DNA from: CAVXXB01 sp963765585
GTDB taxonomy: Bacteria; Calditrichota; Calditrichia; JAJRVZ01
NCBI GenBank assembly: GCA_963765585.1
Contig: CAVXXB010000011.1
Coordinates: 62,001-126,000, forward strand
Direction of reading: 5' to 3'
Length of the DNA stretch: 64,000 bases
Shown here: positions 9,363 through 18,715 of the stretch, piece by piece
Layout of the letters: each line of letters starts with the position of its first letter
How positions within the stretch are numbered: the first letter of the stretch is position 1
Notes under the pieces: model-generated
Seen by the model: the letters and a program-made list of their open reading frames with translations, nothing else
Database searches by the model: none
What the model was told of the DNA's origin: nothing
Translations under genes and position numbers: made by a program

Positions 9363-9971
9363 TCAAGACTTTATTCCATTTATAATGCATCCCAGAACGA
9401 CGGAAGTTACTTTTTCCAAACTAACAGCCTTACTATCCATAATCCATTGCAAAGCAAGACCATCAAGGATACCCAGGAACGCTGAAGCAACTAAATCGAT
9501 ATCCATTTTTCTGAATATTCCTTTATCAATTCCCTCTTGTAATATCGATGAAATCAATCTGCGATACTCTGCATAAATCCTCTTCAGATCAATCGCATTA
9601 AGTATATTCGAATCTTTATTTCGAACACCCTCCGCCCAGAAATCCATCAGGATTGCAGCAAATTCACCGCTGTGTCCCATAAAAGAATCGAAGGTTATTT
9701 CCAGTACCAATTCTAATTTTCTTACCGGATCAGAGGTTGTTGATAACACATCGGATAATTGTTGTTCTGTTTCACTGAAAATATAATGAAAAGCCGTCAG
9801 AAATATTTCATCTTTGCTGCGAAAATATTCATAAATGGTCCCCTTACCCACTTGAGCTTCTTCCGCGATATCAATCATCTTGGTATTAAGAATTCCCTTC
9901 AGCGCAAATACTTTCATTGCCGCATGAAGTATCTCTATTTTTTTTATTTCTTTGTCAATAATTTTAGGCAT
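9363..9971 (-). CDS. TetR/AcrR-family repressor
   Basis: About 202 residues. The N-terminal helix-turn-helix is clear: ILHAAMKVFALKGILNTKM, then IAEEAQVGKGTIYEYFRSKDEIF (residues about 12-55). The C-terminal ligand domain is diverse, as usual. ATG at 9971 is favoured because GGTTGGAG lies just before it and the family starts here; the frame is open further upstream to 10040. A perfect TGACC-N4-GGTCA palindrome sits between the promoter and this start, indicating autorepression and, with it, repression of the LolA/ABC/barrel genes that follow. The inducing ligand is unknown. Confidence 0.88.
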   Translation of the reverse strand: MPKIIDKEIKKIEILHAAMKVFALKGILNTKMIDIAEEAQVGKGTIYEYFRSKDEIFLTAFHYIFSETEQQLSDVLSTTSDPVRKLELVLEITFDSFMGHSGEFAAILMDFWAEGVRNKDSNILNAIDLKRIYAEYRRLISSILQEGIDKGIFRKMDIDLVASAFLGILDGLALQWIMDSKAVSLEKVTSVVLGCIINGIKS

Positions 9972-9992
9972 ATCTCCAACCATTATTATTAT

Positions 9993-10006
9993 TGACCGAC
10001 TGGTCA
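9993..10006. promoter_or_regulatory. Probable TetR operator
   Basis: TGACCGACTGGTCA is an inverted repeat (TGACC, 4-nt centre, GGTCA) of the type bound by AcrR/TetR repressors. It lies immediately downstream of the candidate -10 element of the tetR promoter and 22 nt before the tetR start codon, where a bound repressor would block RNA polymerase. Confidence 0.65.
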
Positions 10007-10011
10007 GTATT

Positions 10012-10040
10012 ATAATATGAAATAAATTTTTATGAGTCAA
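10012..10040 (-). promoter_or_regulatory. Candidate sigma70-type promoter of the tetR operon
   Basis: On the minus strand TTGACT (10035-10040) and TATTAT (10012-10017) are separated by 17 nt, close to the housekeeping consensus. The operator palindrome follows directly. Confidence 0.55.
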
Positions 10041-10150
10041 GGATTATTTTATGTTCAGGGCCATGGGGCAAGTTCGTGGAATCTAAATAAATGGAGAGAG
10101 GACAAAAGGCCAATGGGATAAATGGAAAAAAGGGGAAAAGGATATAAATA

Positions 10151-10188
10151 GAAGTTAGAAGTTAGAAGTTAGAAGTTAGAAGTTAGAA
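10151..10188. repeat. (GAAGTTA)5 heptamer tandem array
   Basis: Five perfect head-to-tail copies of GAAGTTA plus a partial copy. It is one of several period-7 arrays in the intergenic DNA of this window. Confidence 0.9.
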
Positions 10189-10295
10189 AAGATTGCTGTT
10201 CCATCTGTATTTGTCAATCGAGATTGGACAAATATCTTTTTTAGCTGCTATTTTCTTTTTACCCTTTTCCCTTTGAATATGGGATTAATCTATAT

Positions 10296-10745
10296 TTACT
10301 TTAACAGAGGTAATTCTGAATTTATCTGAAGCTCTATTAAATCATTGATTTGATTTTCTACCTGCATCAGTTTAACTGCCATCTTTGATGTCAATGCCTT
10401 CTCAAATTTCTTGTAGTACTTCTTTTCCAGATCCAACTTGGATTGCTTAATCTCCATGGATTTTTTCCATAATTCTTTGGCAGTAGCATCTGTCATATTT
10501 TCATAGAATTTGATATACTGCTTAATTACTTTTATTGACTCGTCGCCGATTGCTTCCCGCTCTGTATTAAATTCACGGTATATCGGCCAGAATGCATTGG
10601 CTTGCTCCTCAGAGAAATCCATTACTTCTGTAATTCACTCCACTTTTTGTGCCCGAATATCAGAACGTAACAATTCGATGTACTCGTCCTGGGCAGAAAG
10701 AAGTACCGGTATTAATAATGTAAACAGAATAAAATATTTGCGCAT
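10296..10745 (-). pseudogene. Spy/CpxP-like periplasmic protein interrupted by TGA
   Basis: The reading frame starts at ATG 10745 after a strong AAAGGAGGC ribosome site and encodes a signal peptide (RKYFILFTLLIPVLLSAQ), followed by YIELLRSDIRAQKVE. Codon 37 (10635-10637) is TGA, and the frame then continues without shift into ITEVMDFSEEQANAFWPIYREF and a charged, coiled-coil-like helix to the end (149 codons in all). The FSEEQANAFWPIYREF block is the conserved LTxxQ-like motif of Spy/CpxP-type proteins, so both halves belong to one gene. Other genes here use TGA as a normal stop. This is a nonsense-mutated gene, a single-base sequence error, or, least likely, a recoded TGA. Confidence 0.7.
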
Positions 10746-11160
10746 GATGCCTCCTTTTTTTTGTCTTGATATTCATCTCTCGCAAACACGCGGAGACGCA
10801 GAGCATTTCAATTAGAATTTAGAGATTAGTATAAGTTCAATTCAAATAATTTAATTCGTATTCCAATCAATCCATACTTTTTTTAGTTTATAATTTACAC
10901 TCTTCCGTATCAATATCACAATAAACGAAGAAATCTTTTTATTAAATAATTCCATTCAAATATTTTAAAATCTTCTTAATTATTACACCATACCTCAGGT
11001 ATCAACACGGAATAAATGGTGACTTAAATTTTGGATCATTTATATGTATAAAAGGATGATTTATTAAATAATAATTTTTTGACGCCGAAAATATGAATAA
11101 TAGCAAATAGAATAAAAATTTATCATGCAACAAGTTATAGACCACATAAATACCATATAA
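10746..11160. other. 415-bp divergent intergenic region
   Basis: It lies between the leftward Spy-like gene and the rightward kinase fusion, so it should carry both promoters. It is very AT-rich from about 10810. A short cgcaaacacgcggagacgcagagc repeat-like stretch lies at 10780-10805. I see no gene or clear RNA. Confidence 0.4.
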
Positions 11161-13869
11161 ATGACTGAGAATAATCAAAAAAAATCTGTTATTGGCGTCG
11201 ATTTTGAGGGAACTACGGTTCGTGCCGGCCTGGTAAAGGAAAATCAAATAAAGATTTTTCATAATACAAAAATTTCCGGTCGTGAATCAGAAAAATATAT
11301 TCTTGACAAACTGATTGATATTATAAACAAAGTCCACTCCAAAGACCTCTCGGGAATCGGGATTGGCGTTCCAAGCCTTGTGGATTTGGGCCAGGGAATT
11401 GTCTACAGTGCAAAGAATATCCCGGCCTGGCGGGAAATGCATCTCAAAGATGCCCTGGAATCAGAATTTAACTGCCCTGTGAGTATCAATAACGATGCAA
11501 ATTGTTACGTATTGGGTGAAAAACATTTTGGAAAAGGACGGGATTATAAAAATATTGTTGGCCTCGTTCTTGGCACCGGAATGGGGGCCGGCCTGATAAT
11601 TGATGATAAACTAATTACCGGATCAAGTTGTGCCGCCGGTGAATTTGGTAAAATTCCGTACAAAGAAACTACTTTAGAAAACTATTGTTCTGAGATGTTT
11701 TTTGAACAACAACATGATGTCACATTCGAGGAAATCATGCATCGTGCTCAGTCCGGAGAGGATGATGCAAAAAAGATATTCACTGAGTATGGGCAGCATT
11801 TGGGTGAAGCTATTCTCACAATCATGCATACCATAGATCCTGATCTTGTAATTATTGGTGGGTCAATTAGCAAAGCGTTTAAATACTTTTATGATGCCCT
11901 ATGGCAAAAAGTCTCAGCGAGTCCATACACGCAGGCAATAAACAATTTGATTGTGGATGTAAATGAAGAGCCAAATATAGGTATTCTGGGCGCAGCTTCA
12001 CTTGTTTATGATACACATTCAAACGGTAAATTAACAGAAAGTGATATCTCGGGAGAAAACCCGATTAATCCAGTAGATGAAAGTCAGAATAAATACTTCA
12101 AACTCTTCAACAGAATTGCCGATCCGGTTCTCATTTATGACAAGGTGACGCACCGGTATCTCGGCAGTAATCTCGCCGTTGAAAAAGTCTATGGTTATAC
12201 GCCTCAGGAAATAAAATCTCTGACACCGTTTGATCTCCATCATCCAAATGATCACAGAAAACTGGAAAAAAGTATAAATATTAAAAATAAAAATTTTCCA
12301 TTTCACTTTATCCATATTACTAAATCCGGTAAAAAACTTGAAGTCGAGGTCATTTCCGATGAGATTATTTATGAAAACCGGGAATCCATGATCAGCATTG
12401 TACGCGATATCACTGACCGGAAACGCGTAGAAGATGAACTTCGTCGTTCAAAAAATCATTTAGAAGAAGCGAAAAGACAAACCGATAATATTCTTCGTCA
12501 TGTGGAGGAGGGAATTTTTCTCCTGGATTCAAACCACCATATTAATTCACAATATTCGGTGGTACTGGAATCCATCTTATGCCAGGATTCGCTCAGTGAC
12601 AAGAACTTTCTTGAAATACTTGAAAATAAAATTCCAAATGATACATTGGGTTCTACCGCTGAATTTTTAGAACTGATGTTCACCAACGACCTTGATCAGG
12701 ATATGATTCGCGAATTAAATCCGCTCAGCCGGATTGAGGTACATTTTAATGGTTCTGATTCCGATTCAAAAGTCATAAAATTCCTCGATTTCAATTTTCA
12801 GCGCATATTTAAAAATTCCGATATCATTGATGAGATGATGGTAACGGTGATAGACAACACCGATCAGGTTCTGCTGGCGGAGAAACTGGAACGATCAGAG
12901 GCAAAAAAGCAAAATCAGCTGGAAATAGTACTTGTATTACTCCGGGTCGACCCGGCGATGTTAACCGAATTTATTGATAGTGCGAATATTGAACTGGAAA
13001 AGATGGAAGAACTTCTGGCGAAATTAACAAAAGAAGAAAAGAATGATTTAATTTTAGAGGAAGTTTTTAGGTCTGCCCATATGATAAAGGGCAATGCAGC
13101 ATTATTGGATTTATCCGTATTTGCGGAAGAAGCCCATGCATTCGAACATGTCATTGATCATATGCGGAATAAGACTATTATTTCCGATAGCGACTTGCGG
13201 CATATCAGGACAAAACTTCAGGATATGAAAGAAAATTATCAGGAAGTAATTGGCTTGATTGACAAAATTGGACGCATCCACGCTCAATTCAGGCCAAAAC
13301 GTGAATATGAGAATCGATTATTCATCGAATCATTGCACAGATTTATCAAACAAAACAGTGATGAACTTGAAAAATCAGTAAAACTGATTGAGCAAGATTT
13401 CGATTTTAACTCAATCCCGCATCCTATCAAATTATCAGTTAAGGAAATCCTGATACAGTTGATTCGCAACTCAATTGCCCATGGAATTGAATCTCCTGAA
13501 GAGAGAACTCAGATGGGTAAAGATGAAACCGGAGCGATTGAGCTCAAAACAAAAATGAAGGATAAACTTCTTCAGATCTGGGTCATAGATGATGGACGGG
13601 GACTTCAGACCGACAAACTGAAAGAACGCGCCATTGCGCTTGGAAAATGGGAGAAAGATGTTGTAGAAAAATGGACAGACGATGATCTAATTGACACGAT
13701 CTTCACTTCCGGAATTTCTACTGCGGACAATACGAGCATGATCTCCGGCCGCGGCGTCGGTATGGATATTGTCAGAGCTAAAGTCCATGAACTTAATGGT
13801 ACCATTTCTGTCTCGTTTAAAGCCCAGCGATCATGCACGTTTCATATAAAATTACCCTTGGATAAATAA
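11161..13869 (+). CDS. ROK sugar-kinase domain fused to PAS, HPt and CheA-like histidine kinase
   Basis: A 902-residue cytoplasmic protein of unusual design. Residues 9-285 are a ROK-type domain: phosphate motif GVDFEGTTVRAG, GIGVPSLVD, the catalytic-Asp motif NNDAN (110-114) and GLVLGTGMGAG (134-144). The ROK zinc motif (CxCGxxGC) is missing, and the usual ExGH sugar/zinc motif reads EFGK (161-164), so the domain may sense rather than phosphorylate sugar. Residues 308-420 are a PAS domain ending in VRDITDRKR; a second degenerate PAS-like region follows (441-570). An HPt-type helix has SAHMIKGNA with the phosphate-accepting H640. Residues 755-900 are a CheA-like ATPase: N box RNSIAHGIE, DDGRG, FTSGIST and GRGVGMD. 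There is no CheW-like or receiver domain. No ribosome site is obvious before the ATG. Confidence 0.85.
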   Translation: MTENNQKKSVIGVDFEGTTVRAGLVKENQIKIFHNTKISGRESEKYILDKLIDIINKVHSKDLSGIGIGVPSLVDLGQGIVYSAKNIPAWREMHLKDALESEFNCPVSINNDANCYVLGEKHFGKGRDYKNIVGLVLGTGMGAGLIIDDKLITGSSCAAGEFGKIPYKETTLENYCSEMFFEQQHDVTFEEIMHRAQSGEDDAKKIFTEYGQHLGEAILTIMHTIDPDLVIIGGSISKAFKYFYDALWQKVSASPYTQAINNLIVDVNEEPNIGILGAASLVYDTHSNGKLTESDISGENPINPVDESQNKYFKLFNRIADPVLIYDKVTHRYLGSNLAVEKVYGYTPQEIKSLTPFDLHHPNDHRKLEKSINIKNKNFPFHFIHITKSGKKLEVEVISDEIIYENRESMISIVRDITDRKRVEDELRRSKNHLEEAKRQTDNILRHVEEGIFLLDSNHHINSQYSVVLESILCQDSLSDKNFLEILENKIPNDTLGSTAEFLELMFTNDLDQDMIRELNPLSRIEVHFNGSDSDSKVIKFLDFNFQRIFKNSDIIDEMMVTVIDNTDQVLLAEKLERSEAKKQNQLEIVLVLLRVDPAMLTEFIDSANIELEKMEELLAKLTKEEKNDLILEEVFRSAHMIKGNAALLDLSVFAEEAHAFEHVIDHMRNKTIISDSDLRHIRTKLQDMKENYQEVIGLIDKIGRIHAQFRPKREYENRLFIESLHRFIKQNSDELEKSVKLIEQDFDFNSIPHPIKLSVKEILIQLIRNSIAHGIESPEERTQMGKDETGAIELKTKMKDKLLQIWVIDDGRGLQTDKLKERAIALGKWEKDVVEKWTDDDLIDTIFTSGISTADNTSMISGRGVGMDIVRAKVHELNGTISVSFKAQRSCTFHIKLPLDK

Positions 13870-13986
13870 TACTGCATATAACAATAACCTGATGTCAAGT
13901 GCCCAGTACCAAGTACGCAGTTCCATTATCCGATTCATTTAAACTGACGAGTATATTTCACAACCATCTTAAGCAAGAGGAATGTC

Positions 13987-14586
13987 ATGAAAAAAATTAG
14001 TTTGTTATTTGTTTCGATTTTGATTTTATTCGCCTGTCAAACCGAGAAACAACCTGACCTGGCTACACCACAACTTAGCTTTTTTATTGGCGATGTAAAA
14101 GTTGATGATCAAAATGCCCGGTTGGGTACAAAACTGGTCAATAACTCAATCATTACTACTGGTGATAAATCACTGGCTGAAGTAAAACTTGGCACTTCTA
14201 CTGCGTTTCAGGTCAGAGAAAATGCAATTGCATCTATTGTTAATAAAGATGGCAATTGGGAAGTGCATGCACAACAAGGCGCTATATTGAACCTTGTCCA
14301 ACGTGGTACGGTTTATAAACATCGGGGTCCATCGGCAGTTATTGCTGTTCGGGGTACCATTTTTTATGTCAATTGCTATGATGACAGCACCCAGTACATT
14401 TGCACCTGTAATGGATCCATTGAAATTTCTGACGGAATACAGACTAAAGATGTTTCGGCTTCACACCATGAACCGTATTTGATAAAAAAGACGGAGAATG
14501 GTATCATCTTTGAACCGGCGCCTATGAAAGAGCATGATGATCTGGAAATTTTTGAATTTATGTACCGGGTGGGAGATTCGAAATAG
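13987..14586 (+). CDS. FecR-domain lipoprotein
   Basis: 199 residues starting with a lipoprotein signal peptide whose lipobox is LFAC (Cys about residue 17). Residues 35-130 match a FecR domain: GTKLVNNSIITTGDKSLAEV, GTSTAFQVRENA, then the GAVI-like AVIAVRGTIFYV and a second small strand unit. FecR domains occur in anti-sigma regulators and in outer-membrane or periplasmic signal proteins; here there is no cytoplasmic sigma-binding part, so the protein is probably a periplasmic membrane-anchored sensor or structural domain. ATG follows AGAGGAATG. It lies 120 nt after the ROK-kinase fusion in the same direction, so the two may be linked, but that is inference. Confidence 0.78.
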   Translation: MKKISLLFVSILILFACQTEKQPDLATPQLSFFIGDVKVDDQNARLGTKLVNNSIITTGDKSLAEVKLGTSTAFQVRENAIASIVNKDGNWEVHAQQGAILNLVQRGTVYKHRGPSAVIAVRGTIFYVNCYDDSTQYICTCNGSIEISDGIQTKDVSASHHEPYLIKKTENGIIFEPAPMKEHDDLEIFEFMYRVGDSK

Positions 14587-14644
14587 TTCTTCAAAAAACA
14601 AATAAATGGTAGCGGTATTAACTTCATGCCGCTGCTTTCCTCAT

Positions 14645-15703
14645 TCATTCTTGTTGATTTCTTGCGTTAATGATCTGAATACCGATTACCAATCCCACAT
14701 CACCGGGATCATTCCACTCGCCATCCGTATCATATCTCTGTACAATAACAAGTTTCAACTCCGGAATAATGATCATGGCATGGACACCGACACCCGTATG
14801 ATAATATCCGGGCGCACCAATCATTTCATCGATTGCTGAACCTGGTGGAAAAGTTTTCCACATATATCCATACCCTATTCCTGTTGCAGTATCTTCGATT
14901 GAATATGTTCTTGTACTCTCCTCAATCCAATTAACCGGAATAATTTGATTATCATTCCATTTTCCATTTTTTTGATATAACACACCAAATCTGGCCATGT
15001 CCCGCGCGCTCATACGGAAATGATAAGCCGGGTGTTCTGATTTATCTTCTTCGTATTGATAAAAACAGTTAGAAATACTAAAATCCTGCATGCCAATCGG
15101 TTCAGCTATCCTGGAGAAAAATTCCTCAAATATTTTCGTTCCTGTTTCCTGCTCAAAGATGGTTCCCAATGCATTGAAATCCCAGTTATTATAATAAAAA
15201 AATGTGCCGGGAAGATGACTTCCCCTCTCCGGACGGGCATCAATCATCGATTGAGCCTCTGCTGCGGCTTCATGATAAATCCCGGAACGCGCCTGGAGAA
15301 GATCTCTGACTGTGGCTTTTTTTTCAGATTCCGTCAAACTGGGTGGAATATCGTCGATATTCAGTTCTGCCATGGTAGCATTAATATTGACATTACCCTC
15401 TTCCACATGAACTCCATATAAAGAACTGAGGAATGGCTTTCTTATGGAATGACAAAAATAGTTCTTTGAGAGATTCCCCCAGGTGTAAAAAACCTGGCCA
15501 TCATAAACTGCCATGATTGCTGCATAGCCACTCTGTTCTATCAACGGAGTTACTTCTGCCAGCTTCTCTGAAGACCATCCGACCTCTTCAGGACTCACGT
15601 AACGGAACACTTCTTCTTTATCACTTGAAACGGGATCATCTGAGCATTTGATAAATAGAAGGGATACACAAATTGTAATTAAGATATTAATTTTGGCATT
15701 CAT
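14645..15703 (-). CDS. Beta-lactamase-family serine hydrolase, lipoprotein
   Basis: 352 residues with a lipoprotein signal (LLFIKC, Cys about 20). The serine beta-lactamase/DD-peptidase fold is shown by SIRK (SxxK, the acylating serine), YYNNWDF (the YxN element) and YYHTGVG (the HTG form of KTG) in the right order and spacing. This family (AmpC/esterase class) covers esterases, peptidases and other amide hydrolases, so the substrate cannot be read from the sequence and beta-lactam resistance should not be inferred. It is probably anchored in a membrane and acts in the periplasm. It converges with the FecR gene, whose stop lies 58 nt away. Confidence 0.82.
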   Translation of the reverse strand: MNAKINILITICVSLLFIKCSDDPVSSDKEEVFRYVSPEEVGWSSEKLAEVTPLIEQSGYAAIMAVYDGQVFYTWGNLSKNYFCHSIRKPFLSSLYGVHVEEGNVNINATMAELNIDDIPPSLTESEKKATVRDLLQARSGIYHEAAAEAQSMIDARPERGSHLPGTFFYYNNWDFNALGTIFEQETGTKIFEEFFSRIAEPIGMQDFSISNCFYQYEEDKSEHPAYHFRMSARDMARFGVLYQKNGKWNDNQIIPVNWIEESTRTYSIEDTATGIGYGYMWKTFPPGSAIDEMIGAPGYYHTGVGVHAMIIIPELKLVIVQRYDTDGEWNDPGDVGLVIGIQIINARNQQE

Positions 15704-16054
15704 ATTTATTACTCATATTCACTCAAACCAGGAAAAGCGGGAGAGATTTAAATTTATAAACGTACGTAATTTAAAAAAGTTTACTCCTAAGTCGGGAACA
15801 TAAATAAGTTAGAAGTTAAAAATTAGAGATTGGAGAATATCTGTCTGCTACTGTTTATACGTAATTCGCAATAGGCAATTGGCAAAAGGCAATAGGCAAA
15901 CATCATCGCAAAGATTCTGTTATTCCAGAACACTCTAACCTCACACTCCTACACTTCTAACTCCTAACTTTTTACATCTCTATTCGCAAATTACATGATT
16001 TCTGTGTCCTATGCATAAATCAGGGACGCCTTTAAGACGTCCCTACGATGGAAT
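15704..16054. other. 351-bp intergenic region made largely of repeats
   Basis: Dense low-complexity text: aagttagaagtta (about 15805), then a period-7 string ggcaattggcaaaaggcaat (about 15870-15900), then cctacacttctaactcctaac (15945-15970). A hairpin follows at 16022-16044. No gene is supported. Confidence 0.5.
16022..16044. repeat. AGGGACG...CGTCCCT hairpin element
   Basis: A 7-bp perfect stem (AGGGACG/CGTCCCT) with a 9-nt loop, followed by ACGAT. The same GTCCCTACGAT end recurs at 33687-33697, so it is a dispersed element. It lies 11 nt after the stop of the cytochrome gene (minus strand), so it could also act in mRNA 3'-end formation. Confidence 0.6.
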
Positions 16055-18715
16055 TTATTCACCAATGGCGACCACATTGCGAAACATGCGATCCATATTT
16101 TCATGATGGACCGGATCCTCCATTTTTTGCTTATGACAGACCTGGCAATCCCTGTTTGAACCTATTGGAAACGGCTGATTGCTATATTGCATGGGCTGCA
16201 TATTATCCCGGTTTTTGCCAAACGGATTTTCTGCCGGATACAGCGCGTGGGTTGATCCATGACAAGCTTCGCAACGCACACCACCATTCCCGGTTCTGAT
16301 TCGATATAATTCTGAAAATTCCTCATTCCACGTGTTAAAAGCAGTAGCCCCTTCCTCCGGTTTTTCAAAATCTTCATGACAAGTCAGACAATCAGGCTCA
16401 TTTAACCATGGCAATCGACCTAAAACGTCCTCCTTCGAATCGGCTTTGACAGTATGTAGATTTGCCAGAAGTCTTGCCGCTTTTGGTTTCTCAGATTGTC
16501 CCTTCAGTAGGGCAATTGCGTGGTCGCTCAGCTCACCATGGCAATCGATACAGGTCACCCCAACAGCACCATGTACACCACGACTGCAACGTGTTCTTCC
16601 ATTCGCATAGGCCGGGTGGCACATGGTGCAGGCTAATGATCCCTCGACCGGCATATAATTGGCATGCCATCCATGCATCGATGTTGAGAAATTGAGTAAG
16701 GTGGAATCACCTGTGGTACCCAGAGCCGGGTCCGCATGACAACTTTGACATAGCCGGGGCTTTCCATCCACGGCTTCCTGATATAAATCTGTACCATTCA
16801 GTCTGTCATGGGCTTTTAAGATATTAATTGCGGTTTCATCCGAGAGGCCGGCAACTCCTTCAATTCGCCATCCCCCCCCATGACAATTTTTACATCCCAT
16901 TTCTGTCGACGTCGGGGCCACTACTTTTGTGCTTACGAGCAGTTCCCCGCTTTCACTATCCCGCGCTTCGACACTGAATACCGGATATGGACTAAAGATA
17001 CCATCATCTCTGTATGGTACAACCGGGATCGTTTGTGCAATAAAACCGGATCTCTCATCATCATAGGTAAACTTACCGGACAGCCCGTTGCCATGCAGAC
17101 CAATATTATCTTCCAATACCGTGCCAAAATTTGATTCAACGTGCTTCCAGAAATCCACATGCCCTGCCGGATTTCGATGCCCTTCTTCGACCTGATAAGT
17201 AATCTCAACATCCTCAGATATTATTTCCGGTACCTCGTCACGTTTTATTAATTGTGCTTCCAGAGTATTTGCCGGCGGCAAGATGACAAACCAGGGATCA
17301 CTGTCAGATACACAATGCATCCCCAAATCATTCCAGACAAGTAAAATATAATCATCAGTTTTTCTGTCAAATTTCGGTATCTCGGTTTTAAGGGGTGCAA
17401 TTTCATATTTATCGGGAAACTTTTTTAGATCTTTTTTCTGCAATCCTGATGTGATGAAGGCCGCCAGCGCTTCCATTTCCTGATCAGTCCCGACAAAGTC
17501 TGGCATATAATCCAGAATTTTACCCTGCCCTTTTAGCTGGGAGATCATGCCAAGATAAGTAAAATCTTCAGTTTGTTTGACAATATCATTGCGGATACCA
17601 TCTATCGTATGACAACTGAGACATTGAAGATTAAAAAGCTCCCTGCCGGCTTCCAGGAAATTATCACTATTTATTTCTTTCACAGCCGTCCATTTGGCGT
17701 TCTTTAAAACCCCCTCTTCATTCAATTGAGCTACATCGCTTTTTAATATTGATGTTGAGTACATATACTGATTAATAATATATGGTTTTCGGGCATCTTC
17801 ACGGGAATACTCAAATCCGCCCATCCATAACAAACCGATCAGAACCAAAACAGCAGTGACAGTTCGCTGCATGGCCAATCCAACCCGAAGAGAAAGAATA
17901 ATACCCAGAATAAATATACCCGCTGTGCTAAAAACAAATAATTGCATAAAAGGCTCAGTTTGCGGATTGAGTAAAAATGCGGTTACTCTTACACTCTCAG
18001 GAATGGTATAATAGTACCAGATAGCACTTGGAATGAGTCCGGCAATGGGGTACAGAAGCCATTTACTGCAATAGCGCATCATTGTCATTCGAAACGTTTC
18101 ATCTTTGATGAACACACTCGTCACATAGCCAAACAAACCGGCAATAATCATTGTCATAAATGTCCGGAAAAACAATGAAGAAAAATAAGTGGGATTAAAA
18201 AATCCATCCCAGAAATATTTAGATTCCAGCCAGTGGCCCGGTGTAAGCATATAGGCCAATATACCATTGATTATAACCAGACTCAGCCAGGCAAATAGAA
18301 AATACAGGAAAGCTATATTTAAACGATGTTTACGTCCCAGTTTATCAAAAAAATAATAGTACACCAATAAAGCGGTTATTTCACCAAGGAAAAACACCCA
18401 CTCAATGGCCCAGCCAAACACAAAATTATGTATCAAAGAAGAAGTAGCGGCAGGATTTACCAGCGAAATGATAAACCAGATTCCGACCCCGGACATACCG
18501 CCAAAAACCATTGTCAAAAGCAGAAAAAACCAGGTATGTTTTTTTACGTAGGCATGAATATCCGGATTGTTTTCACGATATCCCTTCAAATCTGTCAGCC
18601 ATATAAACATACCACCGCCAACAGCCAGATGTGAAATATAAACATGAAGGACTGCAATAAGGGCAACCAGACTTCCGCCACCAATAGTTAGTAATTCCCA
18701 AATAGGATAATTCAT
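16055..18715 (-). CDS. Cytochrome bd-like quinol oxidase/reductase subunit fused to octaheme cytochrome c
   Basis: 886 residues. The first about 300 form at least seven membrane helices resembling subunit I of the cytochrome bd superfamily: an early helix with LHVYISHLAVGGG (H24, H29) and a helix with GWAIEWVFFLGE holding two glutamates. The rest is periplasmic and has eight CxxCH heme c sites (about C365, C608, C656, C696, C722, C776, C815, C857), plus a conserved NDLGMHC segment near 463. This matches the idea of bd-type enzymes with fused c-type domains (the OR-C branch). It probably exchanges electrons between quinol and a periplasmic or outer partner; oxygen reduction is not proven. It overlaps the upstream subunit gene by one base (TGATG). 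Confidence 0.78.
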   Translation of the reverse strand: MNYPIWELLTIGGGSLVALIAVLHVYISHLAVGGGMFIWLTDLKGYRENNPDIHAYVKKHTWFFLLLTMVFGGMSGVGIWFIISLVNPAATSSLIHNFVFGWAIEWVFFLGEITALLVYYYFFDKLGRKHRLNIAFLYFLFAWLSLVIINGILAYMLTPGHWLESKYFWDGFFNPTYFSSLFFRTFMTMIIAGLFGYVTSVFIKDETFRMTMMRYCSKWLLYPIAGLIPSAIWYYYTIPESVRVTAFLLNPQTEPFMQLFVFSTAGIFILGIILSLRVGLAMQRTVTAVLVLIGLLWMGGFEYSREDARKPYIINQYMYSTSILKSDVAQLNEEGVLKNAKWTAVKEINSDNFLEAGRELFNLQCLSCHTIDGIRNDIVKQTEDFTYLGMISQLKGQGKILDYMPDFVGTDQEMEALAAFITSGLQKKDLKKFPDKYEIAPLKTEIPKFDRKTDDYILLVWNDLGMHCVSDSDPWFVILPPANTLEAQLIKRDEVPEIISEDVEITYQVEEGHRNPAGHVDFWKHVESNFGTVLEDNIGLHGNGLSGKFTYDDERSGFIAQTIPVVPYRDDGIFSPYPVFSVEARDSESGELLVSTKVVAPTSTEMGCKNCHGGGWRIEGVAGLSDETAINILKAHDRLNGTDLYQEAVDGKPRLCQSCHADPALGTTGDSTLLNFSTSMHGWHANYMPVEGSLACTMCHPAYANGRTRCSRGVHGAVGVTCIDCHGELSDHAIALLKGQSEKPKAARLLANLHTVKADSKEDVLGRLPWLNEPDCLTCHEDFEKPEEGATAFNTWNEEFSELYRIRTGNGGVRCEACHGSTHALYPAENPFGKNRDNMQPMQYSNQPFPIGSNRDCQVCHKQKMEDPVHHENMDRMFRNVVAIGE

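Larger units (their letters stand above)
10007..10295. other. Promoter region and heptamer repeats
   Basis: Besides the tetR promoter this gap holds a degenerate string of gacaaaaggccaatggg type (10080-10140) and a tandem heptamer array. No gene is supported. Confidence 0.4.

Noticed and set aside
10151..10188. CRISPR-like tandem repeats
   Set aside because: Units are 7 nt without spacers, and there are no cas genes.
10635..10637. Selenocysteine at the TGA codon of the Spy-like gene
   Set aside because: No Cys/Sec context in this family, no SECIS-like hairpin seen just downstream, and no selenoprotein genes in the window.
14645..15703. Calling the serine hydrolase a resistance beta-lactamase
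   Set aside because: The SxxK/YxN/HTG set defines a broad superfamily of esterases and peptidases; nothing here shows beta-lactam activity.
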